Of a stretch of 64,000 bases of DNA, positions 38,918-48,132 are shown piece after piece. Source of the stretch: Pelotomaculum sp. PtaB.Bin104 (lineage in GTDB: Bacteria; Bacillota; Desulfotomaculia; Desulfotomaculales; Pelotomaculaceae); contig MVQL01000211.1 of the NCBI GenBank assembly GCA_002067205.1, forward strand, positions 62,001 to 126,000, in the 5' to 3' direction. A program made the translations under genes and the position numbers. Each line of letters starts with the position of its first letter. The stretch's first letter is position 1. The notes beneath the pieces were generated by a model. That model searched no databases, was not told the origin of the DNA, and saw nothing but the letters and a program-made list of their open reading frames with translations.

Positions 38918-40576
38918 TTGTCTCGAGAGCCCAAATTGTCTCTTATCCCTCTTGGAGGGCTGGGGGAAATCGGTAAGAACATGATGGCGGTGAGATTTGG
39001 GGAGAATATTTTAGTCATTGACTGTGGCTTGATGTTTCCGGAAGAAGAAATGCTGGGAATAGATGTTGTTATTCCAGATATCACCTATCTGTTGGAAAAT
39101 AGGGACTTTGTCCGCGGAATCGTGCTTACGCACGGCCATGAGGACCACATTGGAGCGCTGCCATATGTGCTGCGGCAGTTAAATGTTCCTGTATACGGCA
39201 CCAAGCTGACGCTTGGCCTGTTGCAGGGCAAGTTGAAGGAACGGAATGTAGAAGCCGTCCTGAATACAGTAAAACCGAGGGAAATGGTACAGATCGGGCC
39301 GTTCCGGGTGGAGTTCATGAGGGTATCCCATAGCATTCCAGATGCTGTGTCGATAGCTATCCATACTCAGGTCGGGGTAATTATTCATACCGGAGACTTT
39401 AAGATCGATCAGACCCCCGTGGATGGCCAGGTTACAGATTTCCACCGGTTGGCCCAGTTAGGTGAAAAAGGAGTCCTGGCTTTACTTTCGGACAGCACCA
39501 ACGCTGAAATACCAGGCTACACCCTTTCTGAGAGGATGGTCGGCTATACCTTTGACGATACCTTTCGACAGGCCCAAGACCGGATTATCATTGCAACTTT
39601 TGCGTCCAACGTGCACAGGCTCCAGCAGGCCATCACGGCAGCCCACAAGCTAGGCCGCAAGGTAGCTGTGGTGGGCAGGAGCATGGTGAATGTGGTCAAC
39701 GTGGCTTTTGATCTGGGGTACCTCAATATACCCGAGAACACTCTGATCGAGCTGGAAGAAGCGAACCGCCTGCCCCGCCACAAAGTGGTCATTCTGACCA
39801 CGGGCAGCCAGGGCGAGCCCATGTCGGCCTTGACCAGAATGGCCCTTTCTGAACACAAGCAAGTGGATATTGTCCCGGGGGACACTGTGATTATTTCAGC
39901 CACACCGATTCCCGGCAACGAAAAGGTTGTGGCCCGGATTATCGACCAGCTGTTCAAGCAGGGGGCGCATGTGATTTATGAATCAGCCTCGAGTATCCAT
40001 GTGTCGGGGCACCCCTGCCAGGAAGACCTGAAGATGATGATCAACCTGGTCCGGCCCAAGTTTTTTGTGCCTGTGCACGGCGAATACCGGATGCTGATTA
40101 AACATGCTGAGCTGGCTAAAGATGTAGGCATCCCACCGGATAAAATATTTGTCACTGAAAACGGCCAGGTGCTTGAATTTACCCGCCGCTCGGGCCGTAT
40201 TGCCAGCCGGGTGATCGCCGGGAAGGTGCTGGTCGACGGCCTGGGGGTCGGCGACGTGGGCAATATTGTCTTGAGAGACCGCAAGCAGCTTTCCCAGGAC
40301 GGCATTTTGATTGTCGTGGTCACGATCAACCGCGAGGCCGGATTAATTGTTGCCGGTCCGGACATCGTCTCCCGGGGTTTCGTCTATGTCCGGGAATCGG
40401 AGGAACTGCTGGAGGAAGCCCGGGTTAGGGTGAAAAATGCGCTTGACGCGTGTGCGAACAGGGGTATCTCGGAGTGGTCTTCCATCAAATCACAGGTTAG
40501 AGACGTTTTAGGAAAGTTCCTTTATGAAAAAACCAGGAGAAGGCCGATGATTTTACCCATCATTATGGAAATTTAG
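38918..40576 (+). CDS. rnj: Ribonuclease J
   Basis: Metallo-beta-lactamase-fold endo- and 5'-3' exoribonuclease of mRNA turnover and rRNA maturation. The 552 residues have the zinc motif LTHGHEDHIGALPY near residue 72, then HSIPDAVSIAI, the beta-CASP domain with TTGSQGEPMSALTRMA, and HVSGHPCQEDLKMM. The C-terminal domain is complete. TTG 38918 is 7 bases after GGGAGG. Its place downstream of dapA matches the Bacillus rnjB (ymfA) locus. Confidence 0.96.
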   Translation: MSREPKLSLIPLGGLGEIGKNMMAVRFGENILVIDCGLMFPEEEMLGIDVVIPDITYLLENRDFVRGIVLTHGHEDHIGALPYVLRQLNVPVYGTKLTLGLLQGKLKERNVEAVLNTVKPREMVQIGPFRVEFMRVSHSIPDAVSIAIHTQVGVIIHTGDFKIDQTPVDGQVTDFHRLAQLGEKGVLALLSDSTNAEIPGYTLSERMVGYTFDDTFRQAQDRIIIATFASNVHRLQQAITAAHKLGRKVAVVGRSMVNVVNVAFDLGYLNIPENTLIELEEANRLPRHKVVILTTGSQGEPMSALTRMALSEHKQVDIVPGDTVIISATPIPGNEKVVARIIDQLFKQGAHVIYESASSIHVSGHPCQEDLKMMINLVRPKFFVPVHGEYRMLIKHAELAKDVGIPPDKIFVTENGQVLEFTRRSGRIASRVIAGKVLVDGLGVGDVGNIVLRDRKQLSQDGILIVVVTINREAGLIVAGPDIVSRGFVYVRESEELLEEARVRVKNALDACANRGISEWSSIKSQVRDVLGKFLYEKTRRRPMILPIIMEI

Positions 40577-40607
40577 TCAGCAGGCTAAAACAATAAGAAC
40601 GCTAATG

Positions 40608-40636
40608 AAAGCCGCTATCATGCGGCTTTTATATTT
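40608..40636 (+). terminator. Terminator after RNase J
   Basis: An 8-bp stem (40608-40615 with 40622-40629, loop TATCAT) is followed by TATATTT. The next 200 bases hold no gene. Confidence 0.75.
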
Positions 40637-40794
40637 ATTAACCAATAATAAAGAAGTATAAAGCTTTTTAGTTGATTTCTTACTTAGTTACTTTGTTTTC
40701 GGTAAACTAAAACATAAATTGGGATTACTCGTTTAGCTGTTGTGGGGCATTAATCAGGCGTTCTAATTCTTCGCCTACCTGGGCTCAAAGTTAA

Positions 40795-40827
40795 GTAATC
40801 CCCACCATACTGCCAGGTGGGGACTAC
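40795..40827 (-). terminator. Terminator-like hairpin of the cotJ operon
   Basis: An 8-bp CCCCACC/GGTGGGG stem (40799-40806 with 40816-40823) lies just beyond the cotJC stop. The T tract on the - strand is poor, so termination may be leaky. Confidence 0.5.
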
Positions 40828-40843
40828 TACTTTAATTTCTGAG

Positions 40844-41416
40844 CTAAAACACTTTTTTACTGCTCAAAAAGCCCTGGACATCGTTTAATGTCTCACCGAA
40901 GCGCTGGAAGTGCACTATTTCCCGCTCCCGGAGGAAGCGTAGGACATCGGTGACACAGGGGTCGTCGCTTAAATTGATTAGATGCTCGTAAGTAGACCGG
41001 GCTTTTTGCTCAGCATCCATGTCCTCGGTCAGATCGGTAATCGGGTCTCCGGTGGCTTGCACATAGGCGGCGATCCAGGGCACGCCTTCGGGGTCGCTCC
41101 AGAACAGGGCGTGGTTATGCTGGGCGTAATGGCCCCCCAGCCCGGCTGCCTGCATTTGCTCGGGGCTGACTCCCCTGGTTAGCTTATAAAAGATAGTGGC
41201 CACAATTTCCATATGGGCCAGCTCTTCAGTACCGATGTCTGTCAGCAGCCCTCTGGCCTTGTCGGTGGGCATGGAGTATCTTTGGTTCAGGTACCGTAAA
41301 GAGGCGGAAAGCTCCCCGTCCGGGCCGCCGTACTGGGTAATGATTACCTTGGCCAGTTTAGGATTGGGGCCGGATACCCTTACCGGGTATTCTAATTTTT
41401 TCTGATAAACCCACAT
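40844..41416 (-). CDS. cotJC: Spore coat protein CotJC (manganese-catalase-like)
   Basis: A 190-residue ferritin-like four-helix protein of the manganese catalase family found in the spore coat. The metal-ligand pattern is visible in GELSASLRYLNQRYSM, IGTEELAHMEIVATIFYKL and LREREIVHFQRFGE (Glu and His). It begins MWVYQKKLEYPV as usual. It is last in the - strand cotJA-cotJB-cotJC operon, a mother-cell (usually sigma-E) transcript. Confidence 0.95.
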   Translation of the reverse strand: MWVYQKKLEYPVRVSGPNPKLAKVIITQYGGPDGELSASLRYLNQRYSMPTDKARGLLTDIGTEELAHMEIVATIFYKLTRGVSPEQMQAAGLGGHYAQHNHALFWSDPEGVPWIAAYVQATGDPITDLTEDMDAEQKARSTYEHLINLSDDPCVTDVLRFLREREIVHFQRFGETLNDVQGFLSSKKVF

Positions 41417-41439
41417 CTATGAATCTCTCCTTAATCGAT

Positions 41440-41763
41440 TTATAGGTCCCAGGGCCAGGGGGATTTGATCCACTGCCAGGGGTATTTGCTGGTGGACATG
41501 CCATAATGGAAAAGCGGACCGAAGCGCTGCTCATAGGACTCTATACATTTTCTTAGCTGGGGCACAATCGAGTTGTATAAGTTTAAGGCCTGCTGGTCGT
41601 CGGGGTGTGTGTCCAGGTACAGGTTCAATTCAATGGCAGTAAACTCCAGTTGCTGGATGTCCAGAAGCATCTGCTCCTGCAGGTTATTGACGGCTTCAGT
41701 CTTGACCCCGTCCTCCGGCTTAACAGTTTTGGGGGCCTGGGGCATTCCTTGCTGGTTATCCAT
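41440..41763 (-). CDS. cotJB: Spore coat protein CotJB
   Basis: A 107-residue coat assembly protein. The helical core (LLDIQQLEFTAIELNLYLDT) and the end YGMSTSKYPWQWIKSPWPWD match the family. A polar N-terminal extension of about 25 residues precedes the core. ATG 41763 has AGGTG upstream. It lies 23 bases before cotJC and 16 bases after cotJA. Confidence 0.93.
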   Translation of the reverse strand: MDNQQGMPQAPKTVKPEDGVKTEAVNNLQEQMLLDIQQLEFTAIELNLYLDTHPDDQQALNLYNSIVPQLRKCIESYEQRFGPLFHYGMSTSKYPWQWIKSPWPWDL

Positions 41764-41779
41764 TTAATTCACCTCTTTT

Positions 41780-41998
41780 TTAGCCTCTGTAAGGCATGAA
41801 CAGTTCAGGGAAAAGGGTGCCGTGAGCTAAAGCTTCAGCCGGGCTGAAAACCTGGCCCATATATTGCCAGGGCACGTAGGCGTGAGCCAATTGAAATTGA
41901 AACGCTGGCATCCCACCGCCCGGATGTGTCGGCGCATTTGGCATCACTGGCATATTTGGATAGGAAATATACGGGTTTTGGTATCCGTTAGAATTCAT
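41780..41998 (-). CDS. cotJA: Spore coat associated protein CotJA
   Basis: A 72-residue Pro- and Met-rich protein, first gene of the cotJ operon. The characteristic AHAYVPWQYMGQVFSPAEAL segment is present, with the short LFPELFMPYRG end. ATG 41998 follows AAGGAGG. A CATATGAT upstream on the - strand resembles a sigma-E -10 element, but no convincing -35 was found. Confidence 0.92.
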   Translation of the reverse strand: MNSNGYQNPYISYPNMPVMPNAPTHPGGGMPAFQFQLAHAYVPWQYMGQVFSPAEALAHGTLFPELFMPYRG

Positions 41999-42292
41999 GG
42001 TAAAACCTCCTTGTGCAGTTTATATATCATATGAAATAATTTACTTAAGCGACATTGATTGAGGTGAGGATAGAAAAATAACCCGGCTTGCTGTGAGGAT
42101 AGCAAAAACACGGCAGCTTTGACTGGCGGTTTGTTTTCTCTACGACGGGTTGGGTCGAAATCTCCCGGGGCGGGTGAGGAAAAGTGCCTGAAGTTAAAAC
42201 GGGACCGGGCTGATGAAAATTGAGTTACGAGGCTATAATATTTTTTGATGTTTCAGGGCTTGATTTTGAATGGCAAGGGCTTAAGGGAAAGG

Positions 42293-42856
42293 ATGGATTA
42301 TATATTGATCGAACATATTGAAAAAACGCTTTCGGTTAAACGGTTGTATGAGGGTAAAATAATCAACGTCAGGGTAGATACCGTGTCTTTGCCCGGCGGT
42401 GGGACTGCAACCCGTGAAGTAGTTGAACATGCCGGTGCGGTAGGAGTTGTGCCTGTAAATGAGCAAGGGGAGATCCTGCTGGTGAGACAGTACCGCTATG
42501 CCGCGGGTAAAACACTTCTGGAAATACCGGCAGGGAAACTTGAACCAGGGGAAGACCCGCTGGCTTGCGCCAGGCGTGAATTGCTGGAGGAAACCGGTTA
42601 TGCTGCCTCTGGCTGTGAGCGCTTAATCAGCTTTTACAGCACCCCCGGTTTTACCAACGAGACTCTGTACCTGTTTCTGGCCACCGGGCTTACACAAAAG
42701 GAGCAAAACTTAGACGAGGACGAGGATATCGCCGTGGTACCCGTGCCCTTTGAGCAGGCCATTGATTTTATCTGGTCAGGGGAAATTTGTGACGCCAAAT
42801 CAGTGGCGGGTATATTTGCCGTCTATTATCGGGAAAAAAATAAGCCAGGAGCATAA
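42293..42856 (+). CDS. NUDIX hydrolase, ADP-ribose pyrophosphatase type
   Basis: A 187-residue protein. The NUDIX box GKLEPGEDPLACARRELLEE (continuing TG) fits GX5EX7REUXEEXGU exactly. The upstream LVRQYRYAAGKTLLEIPAG and the downstream STPGFTNETLYLFLA are typical of ADP-sugar pyrophosphatases, which hydrolyse ADP-ribose. The frame is open to 42245; I prefer ATG 42293 (MDYILIEHIEKTLS). A TATAAT at 42234-42239 suggests a promoter, but its -35 is poor. Confidence 0.92.
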   Translation: MDYILIEHIEKTLSVKRLYEGKIINVRVDTVSLPGGGTATREVVEHAGAVGVVPVNEQGEILLVRQYRYAAGKTLLEIPAGKLEPGEDPLACARRELLEETGYAASGCERLISFYSTPGFTNETLYLFLATGLTQKEQNLDEDEDIAVVPVPFEQAIDFIWSGEICDAKSVAGIFAVYYREKNKPGA

Positions 42857-42872
42857 ACAAAACTCCTGCCTT
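42833..42872 (-). terminator. Terminator for minC, shared with the NUDIX gene end
   Basis: A 6-bp CAGGAG/CTCCTG core with outer pairs (42842-42851 with 42863-42872). On the - strand it runs into seven T residues. It lies in the 39-base gap between the two convergent genes and overlaps the NUDIX 3' end. Confidence 0.55.
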
Positions 42873-42895
42873 ACCGTTGTTCTGATTGGATGTAA

Positions 42896-43534
42896 TTATT
42901 TTGCTTCCGCCCCATACCGCTCAAAAATTATTTCCTGCCCGGACAGTCTGGCCAGGCAGTGGCCGGACGGCAAATGTGCGGTACGCTCGGGCGCGTATCT
43001 GCGATCGGCGATACTGATCACAGTCGGGGCCAGGTGCTGGGCGATGATCCGGGCCTGGCGGTTTCCGCCGGCACCGGCGTGAATCAGACCCCTGCAGCTG
43101 CCTAATACTAATATATTTCCTCCGGACACAACTTCTGCACCGGGGTGAACGTTACCTAGGACAATGATATGGTCTGGTGAGGCAATTTTCTGCCCGGCGC
43201 GCAACGACCGGCGCACCATTAACGCACCTTCACCTGGTTTTGAGTGGGACGGGGCAGTTGATTCCAGGCCAAAATCTGACCTAATCGCAGTGTAGTTTTC
43301 GGCATTCGGAACTAGGCCAAATTGTTTGCAAATACTTTCCAATTCGTTTTTTTGTTCGGCCGGGATATGCTGCTGGCCATGAAATAATGAAAATTTTGCG
43401 CCCTTAAAAAAGCCTCTGGCCGACTCCATTTTACGACTCAGGGTTGCTTTGATTTCTTCAAAATCGCAGCCTGGATCGAGGACGATCACCAGACCATTCC
43501 TGGTTCCCTTAATTCTCACCATATCATGAGCCAT
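42896..43534 (-). CDS. minC: Septum site-determining protein MinC
   Basis: Inhibitor of FtsZ ring formation away from midcell. The 212 residues have an N-terminal FtsZ-inhibiting domain (LVIVLDPGCDFEEIKATLSR) and the C-terminal right-handed beta-helix that binds MinD (RSLRAGQKIASPDHIIVLGN, then VHPGAEVVSGGNILVLGS and GLIHAGAGG). minD and minE are not adjacent. The ATG at 43534 is preceded by GGCAGGGTC. It faces galT across a 206-base divergent region. Confidence 0.93.
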   Translation of the reverse strand: MAHDMVRIKGTRNGLVIVLDPGCDFEEIKATLSRKMESARGFFKGAKFSLFHGQQHIPAEQKNELESICKQFGLVPNAENYTAIRSDFGLESTAPSHSKPGEGALMVRRSLRAGQKIASPDHIIVLGNVHPGAEVVSGGNILVLGSCRGLIHAGAGGNRQARIIAQHLAPTVISIADRRYAPERTAHLPSGHCLARLSGQEIIFERYGAEAK

Positions 43535-43740
43535 AATCGACCCTGCCTTCCATAATTTTATTTATTTAGATAGTATTCGATTAAAAACCTAATTTTCCTG
43601 CTCATTATCCAAAATAATCAACAGGAGCCATGCTTATAATTATTGATAGTTTTGCAGCTATGGTGGAATAAATAATAATATCTTATTACATTCACTGTAA
43701 ATAAAATGAAAATATTCTGCATCTATCGGGGGGTTGAAAA

Positions 43741-44787
43741 ATGTCGGAATGGAGAAAGGACCCCATCGTGGACCGGTGGGTAATTATTTCCACCGAGCGT
43801 GCGAAACGTCCGAATGACTACCATGAAATTCAGGAGGGTAAAAAAACTCAGGAATGTCCCCTGTGTGAGGGGAAGGAAAAAATGACGCCACCGGAAATTA
43901 TCGCCTACCGCGAGCCGGGCACCCAAAAAGATTCCCCGGGCTGGTGGGTTAGGGTAGTGCCAAATAAGTTCGCCGCCCTGCAGGTGGAGGGAGAGCCGGC
44001 CTTGCGGCAGCGGGGCGTTTACCAAGCCATGCCAGGGGTGGGCGCCCACGAGCTGATTATAGAGACCACCAAACACGAGCCCGGGCTGGATACTCAGACG
44101 GAAAAGCAGGTGGAGGAAGTTATCTGGGCCTGGCGGGAGCGGTCTTTGGATTTGCGGAAGGACTTCCGGCTGAAATATATTCAGATCTTTAAAAACACTG
44201 GTTCGGTGGCGGGCGCCTCACTGGAGCATACCCATTCCCAGCTGATCGCCACACCGATCGTCCCAGTCGATGTGAGCCAGGAGCTGGAAGGGATGAAAGC
44301 CTACCGTACCCGGCACGGCTCGTGTGCTTTTTGTGACATGATCAATCAGGAGGTTGCGGAAAAGGAAAGAATTATTGTCAACAGCGACCATTTCCTGAGC
44401 TTGAGCCCTTACGCCTCTCGCTTTCCTTTTGAAATTTGCATTCTCCCCAAAGAGCACCAGTACGACTTTGGGCAGATCCGGGAGGAAATGGTGCGGGACC
44501 TGGCCGGGGTGCTGCACACGACCTTACGCAAGCTGACGGGACTGATTCATAACATACCCTACAACGTAGTCATGCACACGGCACCGGTCAATACGCCAGG
44601 GGAAACTCATTACCACTGGCACCTGGAGATAATGCCCCGGCTGACCATAATGGCCGGCTTTGAGTTGGGCACAGGCTATTTTATCAACCCGACCCCGCCT
44701 GAAATCGCCGCGCAGGCCTTGCGGGAGACACAAGAGCTTTACCCGCTGAAGGAAAGACCCGTAAAGGAGGTTTATCAATATGTATGA
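43741..44787 (+). CDS. galT: Galactose-1-phosphate uridylyltransferase
   Basis: Transfers UMP between UDP-glucose and hexose 1-phosphates. The 348 residues of the HIT superfamily include a zinc pair CPLCEGK, a second CAFCDMI and the active-site region SLEHTHSQLIATPIVP. A C-terminal HYHWHLEIMPRL follows. ATG 43741 follows GGGGGG. Its 3' end overlaps glgA by 8 bases, so it probably serves glycogen metabolism more than galactose use (inference). Confidence 0.93.
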   Translation: MSEWRKDPIVDRWVIISTERAKRPNDYHEIQEGKKTQECPLCEGKEKMTPPEIIAYREPGTQKDSPGWWVRVVPNKFAALQVEGEPALRQRGVYQAMPGVGAHELIIETTKHEPGLDTQTEKQVEEVIWAWRERSLDLRKDFRLKYIQIFKNTGSVAGASLEHTHSQLIATPIVPVDVSQELEGMKAYRTRHGSCAFCDMINQEVAEKERIIVNSDHFLSLSPYASRFPFEICILPKEHQYDFGQIREEMVRDLAGVLHTTLRKLTGLIHNIPYNVVMHTAPVNTPGETHYHWHLEIMPRLTIMAGFELGTGYFINPTPPEIAAQALRETQELYPLKERPVKEVYQYV

Positions 44788-46273
44788 CCGGCCTCTGAAG
44801 ATTCTTCTCGTTTCGTCTGAAGTGGTTCCCTTTGCGAAGACAGGCGGGCTGGCCGATGTTGCCGGCTCGCTGCCTAAAGCGCTGGCAACTGTTGGAAATG
44901 ACGATCTGGGCAATGACGTCCGGGTGGTCATGCCGCGCTACCGGCAAATTGAAGGGGACACCTACCGGATGGACTTCCCGGTGCCGTTTAATAACCGCTT
45001 TGAGACCGCCATTATCAGGGAAAGCTCGATTGAAGCGCACTATCAGGACCGACACAAGATCATCCCGGTTTATCTGGTGGACAATTATCATTATTTTTAT
45101 CGTGACCGTATGTATATGTTCGACGATGAGGCCGAGCGCTTTGCCTTTTTCTGCCGGACAGTCCTGGAAATGCTGCCGCGGCTGGAGTGGCAGCCGGACG
45201 TGATCCACTGCAATGACTGGCAGAGCGGGCCGATCCCGCTATATCTGAAAACTCATTACCTGCACAACAATTTTTACAACCGGATCGCTACTGTTTTCAC
45301 CATCCACAACCTGCAGTACCAGGGCAATTTCCCTAAGGAGGCGCTCAAGGTGCTGGGGCTGGGTGAGGAATATTTTCACCCGGAGCGCTTGGAGTTCTAC
45401 GGCATGGTCAGCTTTATGAAGGCGGGCATCGTCTATGCGGATATTGTCAATACCGTAAGCCGCACTTATGCAGAGGAAATCCAGCGCCCGGAGCTGGGCG
45501 AGCGCATGGACGGCCTGTTGCGCAAGCGCTCGGCTGATTTGTATGGAATAGTAAACGGCATTAACTACCATGAATTCAACCCGCGGGAAGATGCCCGCAT
45601 CTTCCGCAACTATGACCAGTATAATGTGGCTAATAAAAAGGATAACAAATTTGCCCTGCAGCGTGAATTGGGCCTGCCGGTGCGGGATGTGCCGGTAATC
45701 GGCCTGATTTCACGCCTGGTGGACCAGAAGGGGCTGGATTTAATCGCGAAAATCATTGATGATTTGATGACGCAGGATATCCAGTTCGTGGTTCTAGGCA
45801 GCGGCGAGCAGTATTATGAAAATCTATTCCAGGGTATAAAAGTCCGCTACCCGGAGAAGATGGGCTTGTATATCGGTTTTAACGCGATCCTGGCCCAGCG
45901 GATTTACGCCGGGGCGGATATGTTTTTGATGCCCTCACGCTTTGAGCCCTGCGGGCTGGGCCAGTTGATCAGCCTCAGGTACGGCACCATTCCAATTGTC
46001 CGCTTTACCGGCGGCTTGGCCGACACTGTCAGCGACTACAACACGGCCACTGGTTCAGGCAACGGCTTTGGCTTTTCCGACTACTCGGAGGCGCACCTGC
46101 TGAACACCATCAACCGGGCGCTTAAGCTTTACCGGGAAAGGCAGGAGGAGTGGCAGAGGCTGGTCGCAAATGCCATGGGGCTGGACTTTTCCTGGGCCCG
46201 CTCGGGTGTGGAGTACCTAAGCTTATTCCAGCAGGCAATGAACAAGCACCTGTCCGTCCAAAGAATTGCCTAA
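44780..46273 (+). CDS. glgA: Glycogen synthase (ADP-glucose type)
   Basis: GT5 enzyme that extends alpha-1,4-glucan from ADP-glucose. The 497 residues start MYDRPLKILLVSSEVVPFAK, followed by the KTGGLADV substrate motif. The middle has DVIHCNDWQSGPIP and the C-terminal domain GLISRLVDQKGLDL and PSRFEPCGLGQLISLRYGTI. It is translationally coupled to galT. glgC and glgB are not in the window. Confidence 0.95.
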   Translation: MYDRPLKILLVSSEVVPFAKTGGLADVAGSLPKALATVGNDDLGNDVRVVMPRYRQIEGDTYRMDFPVPFNNRFETAIIRESSIEAHYQDRHKIIPVYLVDNYHYFYRDRMYMFDDEAERFAFFCRTVLEMLPRLEWQPDVIHCNDWQSGPIPLYLKTHYLHNNFYNRIATVFTIHNLQYQGNFPKEALKVLGLGEEYFHPERLEFYGMVSFMKAGIVYADIVNTVSRTYAEEIQRPELGERMDGLLRKRSADLYGIVNGINYHEFNPREDARIFRNYDQYNVANKKDNKFALQRELGLPVRDVPVIGLISRLVDQKGLDLIAKIIDDLMTQDIQFVVLGSGEQYYENLFQGIKVRYPEKMGLYIGFNAILAQRIYAGADMFLMPSRFEPCGLGQLISLRYGTIPIVRFTGGLADTVSDYNTATGSGNGFGFSDYSEAHLLNTINRALKLYRERQEEWQRLVANAMGLDFSWARSGVEYLSLFQQAMNKHLSVQRIA

Positions 46274-46313
46274 GCATAAAAGATAAATTTAAGTCCATAA
46301 AATTAGTCCATAA

Positions 46314-46355
46314 AAAAATTCAGGATATTATCATTTGCGTATATCCTGAATTTTT
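46314..46355. terminator. Bidirectional terminator between glgA and the Asp23 gene
   Basis: A 15-bp perfect stem (46314-46328 with 46341-46355) with A and T runs on both sides. Confidence 0.85.
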
Positions 46356-46442
46356 ATTGGCATATAGTTGTAGAGTGGTATTATGAGTCCAGTGTAATTT
46401 ATTAATCAGTACACCACTATAATATCTTTACCTCGTATTCGA

Positions 46443-46829
46443 TTATTCTTCCTTGCTTTCGGCGCCAAAGGATACTCCTTGTACATTGACATTAACTGCC
46501 GAGACTTTTAAGCCGGTCATGCTTTCAATGACACTCTTGACTTTGTTTTGAATCTGGTAGGCCACGTCCTGAATAGCTGCGCCATAATCAACGATGATGG
46601 ATAAATCGATGGCGGCCTCGGTTTCGTTGACCTCTGCCTTGACCCCTTTAGTCATGTTTTTACGGCCGAGCTTTTCCGCGATGCCCCCCACTATGCCGCC
46701 GCTCATGCCGGCAACTCCCTCGATCTCGACGGTCGCCAGACCGGCAATAATCTTGACCACGTCTTCAGAGATCTTAATTGTTCCGGAAGTGTCTTTATTA
46801 ACAATTAAATGTTTTTCGCTGTTTTCCAT
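46443..46829 (-). CDS. Asp23/Gls24 family envelope stress response protein
   Basis: A 128-residue membrane-associated protein of the alkaline-shock family. It has the conserved GTIKISEDVVKIIAGLATVE, VEGVAGMSGG-type segment and DLSIIVDYGAAIQDVAYQIQ. I chose ATG 46829 (MENSEKHLIV), 5 bases after GGGAGG; an ATG 15 bases upstream lacks a site. Members are linked to cell-envelope stress and fatty acid operons. Here it stands alone with its own promoter. Confidence 0.92.
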   Translation of the reverse strand: MENSEKHLIVNKDTSGTIKISEDVVKIIAGLATVEIEGVAGMSGGIVGGIAEKLGRKNMTKGVKAEVNETEAAIDLSIIVDYGAAIQDVAYQIQNKVKSVIESMTGLKVSAVNVNVQGVSFGAESKEE

Positions 46830-46856
46830 AACCTTACCTCCCATATTTTACTATTT

Positions 46857-46885
46857 ATTATAACGGCAGTTCAGGTTTTTGTCTA
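46857..46885 (-). promoter_or_regulatory. Sigma-A promoter of the Asp23 gene
   Basis: On the - strand TAGACA (46885-46880) and TATAAT (46862-46857) are 17 bases apart, giving one mismatch in twelve. Confidence 0.72.
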
Positions 46886-46936
46886 CCTAATCAAAAAAAA
46901 TTATTAAAAAGTTTCTGAATTCACTGTTTTATTTGG

Positions 46937-46966
46937 TTGACGTCTTCCGGCCGGGTGCAGTAAGAT
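46937..46966 (+). promoter_or_regulatory. Promoter of trxB
   Basis: TTGACG (46937-46942) and TAAGAT (46961-46966) have an 18-base spacer. The leader is about 35 bases. Confidence 0.58.
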
Positions 46967-47005
46967 TGGAAATAAGCAGATTATTCCTTCCAGGAGGTGG
47001 TCCAT

Positions 47006-47920
47006 GTGGAACAAAGGGATCTGGTTATTATTGGCGGCGGCCCCGCCGGCCTTGCCGCCGGCATTTATGCCGCCAGGGCGGCACTTAATACCGTCCTGCT
47101 TGAGCGGGGGATGCCGGGCGGCCTGGTGGTCAGCACGGAGTTTATAGAAAATTATCCCGGTTTTACCGAGGGCATCGAGGGCTTTGAGCTGATGTCCCGG
47201 ATGGAGGCCCAGGCCCGCGGCTTTGGCCTGGAAATTGCTTCAGCGGATGTGACCGGGCTGGTCCCAGCGGGCGGCAAATTCACCGTGCAGACCTCAAGCA
47301 GGGAAATAACCGCCGGCGCTGTGATTATTGCCACCGGTGTCCAACCCCAGCAACTGCAGGTCAAGGGTGAGCAGGAGCTGATCGGGCGCGGGGTGTCATT
47401 TTGCGCCACCTGCGACGGCCCGTTTTTCCGCGGCAAGCGGGTAGCAGTGGTTGGCGGGGGCGATGCGGCCGTGGAGGAAGCCGTGTACTTGACCAAATTT
47501 GCGGAAAAGGTCTTTGTTGTGCACCGCCGGGGCGAATTAAGGGCCACCAAGGTGGTGCAGCAGAAAGCTTTTGATAATTCGAAGGTGGAAATTATCTGGC
47601 ACAATGTAGTCGACGAAATTCACGGTACTGATGCGGTCGAGGCGGTGACGGTACGGGATGTCCGCGACGGTAAGACCAGCCTGCTGCCGGTGGACGGGGC
47701 CTTTATTTATGTGGGCAATGAGCCCGTGACCGGCCCGTTTAAAGACCTGATCCAGCTGAATGACCAGGGCTATATTATTACCGACGAAAACATGCAGACG
47801 TCGCAGCCGGGTATTTTCGCAGCCGGCGATGTCCGCCACAAGCTCCTGCGCCAGGTGGTTACCGCTGTGGCCGACGGGGCGATTGCCGCTGTGGCCGCTG
47901 GAAGGTATCTTGAAAAATAA
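47006..47920 (+). CDS. trxB: Thioredoxin reductase
   Basis: FAD enzyme passing electrons from NADPH (or ferredoxin in some anaerobes) to thioredoxin. The 304 residues include LVIIGGGPAGLAAGIYAARA, the redox pair CATC near residue 133, VAVVGGGDAAVEEAVYLTK and the C-terminal QPGIFAAGDVR. The start is GTG 47006 after AGGAGG. It is monocistronic, with a promoter before and a strong terminator after. Confidence 0.94.
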   Translation: MEQRDLVIIGGGPAGLAAGIYAARAALNTVLLERGMPGGLVVSTEFIENYPGFTEGIEGFELMSRMEAQARGFGLEIASADVTGLVPAGGKFTVQTSSREITAGAVIIATGVQPQQLQVKGEQELIGRGVSFCATCDGPFFRGKRVAVVGGGDAAVEEAVYLTKFAEKVFVVHRRGELRATKVVQQKAFDNSKVEIIWHNVVDEIHGTDAVEAVTVRDVRDGKTSLLPVDGAFIYVGNEPVTGPFKDLIQLNDQGYIITDENMQTSQPGIFAAGDVRHKLLRQVVTAVADGAIAAVAAGRYLEK

Positions 47921-47982
47921 AAAGCAAATTAAAAAGGATAAACGCATGCAAAACATGAAGCATGTGTCCAGGCTGTCAGTTT

Positions 47983-48012
47983 GCAGGCTCCAAAAAAGCC
48001 TGCTTTTTTTTA
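47983..48012 (+). terminator. Terminator of trxB
   Basis: A 7-bp perfect stem (47983-47989 with 47997-48003) is followed by eight T residues. Confidence 0.85.
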
Positions 48013-48077
48013 TTTACCAGAGGGTGCTTTTGAGGAAGAAGTAATTTTGGGGTGCTGTATACCTTTCAGGGTGTTTC

Positions 48078-48105
48078 TTGAGGAAATCATGTTATAATTT
48101 ATAAT
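48078..48105 (+). promoter_or_regulatory. Possible promoter of dinG
   Basis: TTGAGG (48078-48083) and TATAAT (48100-48105) have a 16-base spacer. A second TATAAT at 48093-48098 has no usable -35. Confidence 0.5.
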
Positions 48106-48132
48106 CAATTAAACTATTATAGGTGGTAGCTT